The notes below the pieces were generated by a model. It searched no databases. It was not told the origin of the DNA and saw only the letters and a program-made list of their open reading frames with translations. Shown piece after piece: positions 14,165 through 17,992 of a stretch of DNA of 17,992 nucleotides. The translations under genes were made by a program, and so were the position numbers. The DNA comes from CAZVAO01 sp964625175 (GTDB lineage: Bacteria; Bacillota; UBA994; PWPR01), in assembly GCA_964625175.1 (NCBI GenBank), contig CAZVAO010000045.1:1-17992 (forward strand), given 5' to 3'. Positions within the stretch are counted from its first letter, which is position 1; every line of letters starts with the position of its first letter.

Positions 14165-14211
14165 TTTACAAAGACATAAGGGTAGGCTATAATATTTCGT
14201 ATGCGAAATAT
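14165..14211 (+). promoter_or_regulatory. MarR-ABC operon promoter with MarR-type operator over the -10
   Basis: TTTACA (14165-14170), a 17-bp spacer and a perfect TATAAT (14188-14193) form a strong sigma-A promoter. Overlapping the end of the -10 and covering the start site is a 20-bp inverted repeat with 8-bp perfect arms ATATTTCG/CGAAATAT around TATG (14192-14211). This is the size and position of a MarR dimer operator and predicts autorepression. Confidence 0.88.
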
Positions 14212-14280
14212 AAGTATAAGAAACAATCGGATACAAAATAAATACAATAGGTCTTAAATCTACATTTAAGGAGGATCTGA

Positions 14281-14742
14281 ATGAGTAATTCAAACCAGGG
14301 TTACACCGTTTTTAGGACAATGAAGGTTTTTTTCAAGGAGTTTCAGAAAAGTTTCCATAAGATGTCCATGAATGATCATTTAACGGCACCGCAAGCAATG
14401 GTTATCGGAAACCTGATCCATAAGGGTCCCATGAAGGTAAGCGATTTGAGCAAGGCCGTTATGCTGTCGAACAGCACGGTTTCGGGGATTATTGATCGTC
14501 TGGAAAAGCAAAGTATTGTGATGCGCAATCGGAGTACTGAAGATCGTAGGGTGGTCTTAATTGATATCACACCCGAATTCAGAGAAACAGCCCACCAGAA
14601 GTTTCGGGCCCAAGAAGAGCATTTTGCTGAAATATTCAAACAGGCATCTCCAGAAGAAGCAGAAAAGATATTAACTGGATTTAAAACCTTTAACAAAGTT
14701 ATGCGTCGCCACAGAAATCAAACACAAGGTCTAGAGGAGTAG
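14281..14742 (+). CDS. MarR family transcriptional regulator
   Basis: This 153-residue winged-helix repressor has a recognition region VSDLSKAVMLSNSTVSGIIDRLEKQSIVMR (about 53-82) and the wing RSTEDRRVVLIDIT (about 84-97), flanked by dimerisation helices. MarR proteins repress their own operon until a small molecule, often a drug or phenolic compound, releases them. It sits first in an operon with a two-subunit ABC exporter, with only 4 bp to the next gene. A near-perfect inverted repeat covers its promoter. AAGGAGG precedes the ATG by about 7 nt. The ligand is unknown; the layout suggests that it is related to the exporter's substrate. Confidence 0.93.
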   Translation: MSNSNQGYTVFRTMKVFFKEFQKSFHKMSMNDHLTAPQAMVIGNLIHKGPMKVSDLSKAVMLSNSTVSGIIDRLEKQSIVMRNRSTEDRRVVLIDITPEFRETAHQKFRAQEEHFAEIFKQASPEEAEKILTGFKTFNKVMRRHRNQTQGLEE

Positions 14743-14746
14743 TATT

Positions 14747-16975
14747 ATGATAAAATTAATGAAGTTTTTGAAGCCATTTCTGTTTTGGCTGACCATTGCC
14801 ATTTTGCTTCTCTTTGTTCAAGCAATGTCAGATTTAGCCTTACCAGATTATATGTCTAATATTGTTAACACGGGGATCCAACAAGGTGGTGTTGACACCG
14901 CTATCCCAGAAGTATTAACACAGACGGATATGGATCATCTGCTTTTGTTCTGGGACGAGGGGAGTGCGGAAAAAGTTCTGAATGCATATAGCCTAATTGG
15001 TGAAAGTGATCAAGACTACGCGTACTTCATAGATAAATATACGTTGTTGGAGCGCGGATCGCTCATCTACGTTTTGCAGGATATCAGTCAAGCTGAGGTT
15101 GATGAAATTAATCTAACAGTGGCAAAAGGGATGATGGCCTTAACCGGTATCGAGATGATGAAAGAGAATGCGGTTGATGGAATGATTACCTTCAATGGTA
15201 GGACATTCCCAGCGGATACAGATCTTTTCGCATTGATGGCTCAGATGCCTGCTGCAGAACGCCAAAAGATTATGGATAGCACGGCTGCCCGTTTTGAACT
15301 CATGGGGGATTCCATGGTTATTCAAGCAGGAGCGAACGCAGTTAAAACGTATTATACCAGTCTAGGTATGGATACTGGACAAATTCAAAGAGATTATATT
15401 TTGCGCACGGGCGCGATCATGTTGTTAATTTCCTTAATTGCAGCAGCGTGTTCGGTAGCTGTGGGTTTCTTATCAGCTCGAATAGCAGCAGGGCTGGGTA
15501 AGAATTTAAGGAAAAGTATCTTTGATAAGGTTTCTAATTTCTCTAACGTTGAATTTGATCGTTTCTCAACGGCTTCCCTAATCACGCGGAGTACCAATGA
15601 TGTCACCCAAATACAGACCTTAATGGTTATGATGATTCGCATGGTTTTCTATGCACCCATCATGGGTGTTGGGGGTGTTATTCGGGCGATGAGCAAAAGT
15701 CCCTCCATGTCTTGGATTATTGCCTTGGCTGTACTGGTGATTATGTGTTTAATCGTTTTTGTATTTATTGTAGCCGTTCCAAAGTTCAAAATTGTCCAAA
15801 AATTGATCGACCGCTTAAACACGGTAACACGTGAAAATCTGAATGGTATGATGGTCATCCGTGCGTTCAACACCCAGAAGTTTGAGGAGAAGCGCTTTGA
15901 TAAAGCCAATCAGGATTTAACGAAAGTCAATTTATTCGTCAACCGAATTATGGTGGCATTATTCCCAGCGATGATGCTCATTATGAATGGCGTCATGCTC
16001 CTGATTATCTGGGTGGGGGCCCACCAGATTGCTGATGCCAACATGATGGTTGGTGATATGATGGCCTACATGCAATATGCGATGCAAATTATCTTCGCAT
16101 TTGTCATGCTATCAATGATGTTTATCATGATTCCAAGAGCTGCAGTTTCTGCTCAGCGTATTTCTGAAGTGCTCGAGACGAAGCTCGCAATTGAAGATCC
16201 CCTCAACCCTCAGCAATTTAATGAGGTGGGCAAAGGTGTTCTGGAATTCCGTAATGTTTCTTTCAAATATCCTGGCGCTGAAGAGGCTATGCTCAAAAAT
16301 ATCAATTTCACGGCAAAAGCAGGTAAGGTTACAGCCCTTATTGGTTCTACAGGTTCCGGTAAGACCACATTAGTTAATCTGATTCCTCGATTTTATGATG
16401 CTACAGAGGGTGAAGTATTAATCGATGGAATCAATGTTCAGGATGTAACGCAACATGATTTGCGGAGGAATATTGGTTATGTGCCTCAAAGGGCGGTACT
16501 GTTTAGTGGAACGATTGCCAGTAATATTCGCTATGGAAGTGAAGAGGCTACCTGGGATGAGATGATTGAATCCGCAGAGGTTGCTCAAGCGACGGAGTTT
16601 ATCGACGAGAAGGAAGAGCGCTTCGATGCGGAAATTGCACAATCCGGATCAAATGTTTCGGGTGGTCAGAAACAGCGATTGTCCATTGCAAGGGCGCTCA
16701 TTAAGAAACCCAAGATTTATATTTTTGATGATAGTTTCTCTGCATTAGATTTTAAGACCGATGCGGCTTTGCGTCGAGCATTACGTGATCGAACATCGCA
16801 AAGTACCATTCTGATTGTTGCTCAACGTATTTCTACAATTCGCAATGCTGAACAGATTATCGTGTTAGAAGATGGCAAAATTGTCGGCATTGGTACGCAT
16901 GATGATTTAATGAATCATTGCTCAGCCTATCAGGAAATTGCCTATTCACAGTTATCGAAGGAGGAATTAGCATGA
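14747..16975 (+). CDS. Heterodimeric ABC exporter subunit with degenerate ATP site and large external insert
   Basis: This 742-residue type IV ABC exporter half-transporter has TM1 at about 10-30, an insert of some 170 soluble residues (about 45-215), TM2 at about 222-243, further helices to about 465, then the nucleotide-binding domain. Visible motifs are Walker A GSTGSGKTT (533-541), Q-loop VPQ (579-581), signature VSGGQ (637-641), Walker B IYIFDD (657-662), D-loop SALD (665-668), and the switch position in VAQRIS (691-696). The catalytic Glu is Asp (D662) and the switch His is Gln (Q693), the hallmark of the degenerate-site partner in heterodimers such as TM287/288. The usual half-transporter length is near 600, and the external insert explains the excess. 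The gene overlaps the partner gene by 4 nt. The substrate is unknown, with multidrug or toxic-metabolite export likely from the MarR context. Confidence 0.93.
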   Translation: MIKLMKFLKPFLFWLTIAILLLFVQAMSDLALPDYMSNIVNTGIQQGGVDTAIPEVLTQTDMDHLLLFWDEGSAEKVLNAYSLIGESDQDYAYFIDKYTLLERGSLIYVLQDISQAEVDEINLTVAKGMMALTGIEMMKENAVDGMITFNGRTFPADTDLFALMAQMPAAERQKIMDSTAARFELMGDSMVIQAGANAVKTYYTSLGMDTGQIQRDYILRTGAIMLLISLIAAACSVAVGFLSARIAAGLGKNLRKSIFDKVSNFSNVEFDRFSTASLITRSTNDVTQIQTLMVMMIRMVFYAPIMGVGGVIRAMSKSPSMSWIIALAVLVIMCLIVFVFIVAVPKFKIVQKLIDRLNTVTRENLNGMMVIRAFNTQKFEEKRFDKANQDLTKVNLFVNRIMVALFPAMMLIMNGVMLLIIWVGAHQIADANMMVGDMMAYMQYAMQIIFAFVMLSMMFIMIPRAAVSAQRISEVLETKLAIEDPLNPQQFNEVGKGVLEFRNVSFKYPGAEEAMLKNINFTAKAGKVTALIGSTGSGKTTLVNLIPRFYDATEGEVLIDGINVQDVTQHDLRRNIGYVPQRAVLFSGTIASNIRYGSEEATWDEMIESAEVAQATEFIDEKEERFDAEIAQSGSNVSGGQKQRLSIARALIKKPKIYIFDDSFSALDFKTDAALRRALRDRTSQSTILIVAQRISTIRNAEQIIVLEDGKIVGIGTHDDLMNHCSAYQEIAYSQLSKEELA

Positions 16976-17992
16976 GTAACCAAAATCAAAAAATGAATGA
17001 GCGTGCTAACACCACAACTCCTCCAAATAGAGGGCGTGGCCCAGGTAGCGGTCATGGTATGTTTATGAGCGGGGCCAAACCGAGTGATTTCAAGGGTACC
17101 ATGAAAAAGTTGCTAGACTATTTAAATGCCTATCGCTTACAATTTATAGTTGTTATCTTTTTCGCAATCGCTAGTGCAACCTTTAGCATCTATGGTCCAA
17201 CCCTATTAGGTGAAGCGACTACCGCGATATTTGAAGGGATTATGGGGAAATTTGCGGGCACTTCTGACGGAATTGATTTCAGTGTCGTTGGTAAAATCAT
17301 AACAACCCTGGCGATTCTATACGGATTGAGTTCATTATTCGCCTATATCCAAGGATTTATTATGTCTGGTGTGTCTATGAAGATTAGCTATCAAATGCGT
17401 AGAGATATCTCTGAGAAGATTAATAAGATGCCATTACGTTACTTTGATACGACAACAAATGGTGAAGTGTTATCCAGAATTACGAATGATGTGGATACTG
17501 TAAGCCGCACGCTTAATCAGTCATTAGGACAAATTATCACGTCAGCCACTACCGTTGTTGGTGTCTTTATCATGATGCTTCGCATCAATCTGTTAATGAC
17601 GATTGTCGCACTCTGTATCATTCCGATGTCGATGTTACTCGTAATCAGCATCGTGAAACGTTCCCAGAAGTACTTTAAGCAGCAACAAGACTACTTGGGC
17701 AATGTGAACGGCCATATTGAAGAAATGTATGGGGGCCACGTTATTGTCAAGGCTTTCAATGGCGAGAAGAAGAGTGCAGAACAATTCGAAGTATTCAATG
17801 AAAAACTCTACAGCAGTGCGTGGAAGTCACAATTCTTGTCGGGCATGATGCGTCCTGCCATGAATATTATTGGTAATATTGGGTATGTCGTCGTATGTGT
17901 GCTGGGAGGAGCTCTAGCAGCTAATGGAACGATTGCCGTCGGACAGATTCAAGCTTTTATCCAATATGTGCGTAACTTTACGCAACCGATTG
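16972..17992 (+). CDS. Heterodimeric ABC exporter partner subunit (cut by the window end)
   Basis: The open frame starts at ATG 16972, sharing ATGA with the stop of the first subunit and preceded by GGAGGAATT. It is still open at the right edge after 340 codons. Residues 1-40 form a Gly/Pro/Arg-rich cytoplasmic tail (RGRGPGSGHGMFMSG), common in the second subunit of such clostridial pairs. Membrane helices follow (about 55-80 and 105-130). The intracellular coupling segment is typical: MRRDISEKINKMPLRYFDTTTNGEVLSRITNDVDTVS, about 142-178. The nucleotide-binding domain lies outside the window; by analogy it should carry the intact catalytic Glu, which would be the test of the heterodimer model. 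Confidence 0.92.
   Translation, partial: MSNQNQKMNERANTTTPPNRGRGPGSGHGMFMSGAKPSDFKGTMKKLLDYLNAYRLQFIVVIFFAIASATFSIYGPTLLGEATTAIFEGIMGKFAGTSDGIDFSVVGKIITTLAILYGLSSLFAYIQGFIMSGVSMKISYQMRRDISEKINKMPLRYFDTTTNGEVLSRITNDVDTVSRTLNQSLGQIITSATTVVGVFIMMLRINLLMTIVALCIIPMSMLLVISIVKRSQKYFKQQQDYLGNVNGHIEEMYGGHVIVKAFNGEKKSAEQFEVFNEKLYSSAWKSQFLSGMMRPAMNIIGNIGYVVVCVLGGALAANGTIAVGQIQAFIQYVRNFTQPI

Overview
The window looks like a chromosomal segment of an anaerobic or oxygen-sensitive Firmicute, probably Clostridia in the broad sense. The grounds are AGGAGG-type ribosome binding sites, sigma-A promoters, a moderate G+C content judged by eye, a tRNA with encoded CCA, an LtaS-type membrane phosphotransferase, an oxidoreductase resembling clostridial NADH:rubredoxin reductase, and an isolated archaeal/clostridial-type LeuCD dehydratase. 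Genus cannot be fixed from the sequence.

Left edge (1-540): a minus-strand tRNA-Ser(CGA) with its own extended -10 promoter and terminator. Beyond its 3' end lies a hairpin-dense stretch that carries a second exact copy of the tRNA 3' end followed by its own terminator. This looks like the scar of a lost tRNA copy or of an excised integrated element.

536-2634: a minus-strand two-gene operon with a class IV (branched-chain type) aminotransferase and an M24 Xaa-Pro-type peptidase. Divergent from it is a MerR regulator with a TipAS-like C-terminal domain. Its promoter is a textbook MerR promoter (19-bp spacer filled by a dyad), and it shows that translation starts at 2665, not at the upstream in-frame ATG.

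3418-5084: an accessory-looking patch on the minus strand. It holds a DUF1874 protein with the conserved residues of AcrIII-1/Crn2 cyclic-tetra-adenylate ring nucleases, an unrecognised 144-residue protein, a GATC-rich spacer between them, and 367 bp without a convincing gene. No CRISPR array or cas gene is visible. This is the part of the window most likely to hide something new.

5085-8747: a translationally coupled LeuC/LeuD-type dehydratase pair without leuA or leuB, an orphan Shine-Dalgarno with a hairpin, then a DUF1801 gene overlapping an NADH:rubredoxin-reductase-like flavoprotein. A perfect hairpin lies at the end of that operon, facing a convergent LtaS-family gene (8763-10769).

10980-13222: an operon-like run of D-lyxose isomerase family cupin, PfkB sugar kinase, small two-helix membrane protein and YbjQ-family protein, closed by a strong terminator. 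The first two would convert a ketose/aldose pair (D-mannose/D-fructose or D-lyxose/D-xylulose) to a sugar phosphate.

13360-17992: a divergent creatininase-family amidohydrolase, then a MarR regulator with a near-perfect operator over its own -10 box. It is followed by a heterodimeric ABC exporter: a complete first subunit with a degenerate ATP site and a large extracytoplasmic insert, and a second subunit that runs off the right edge.
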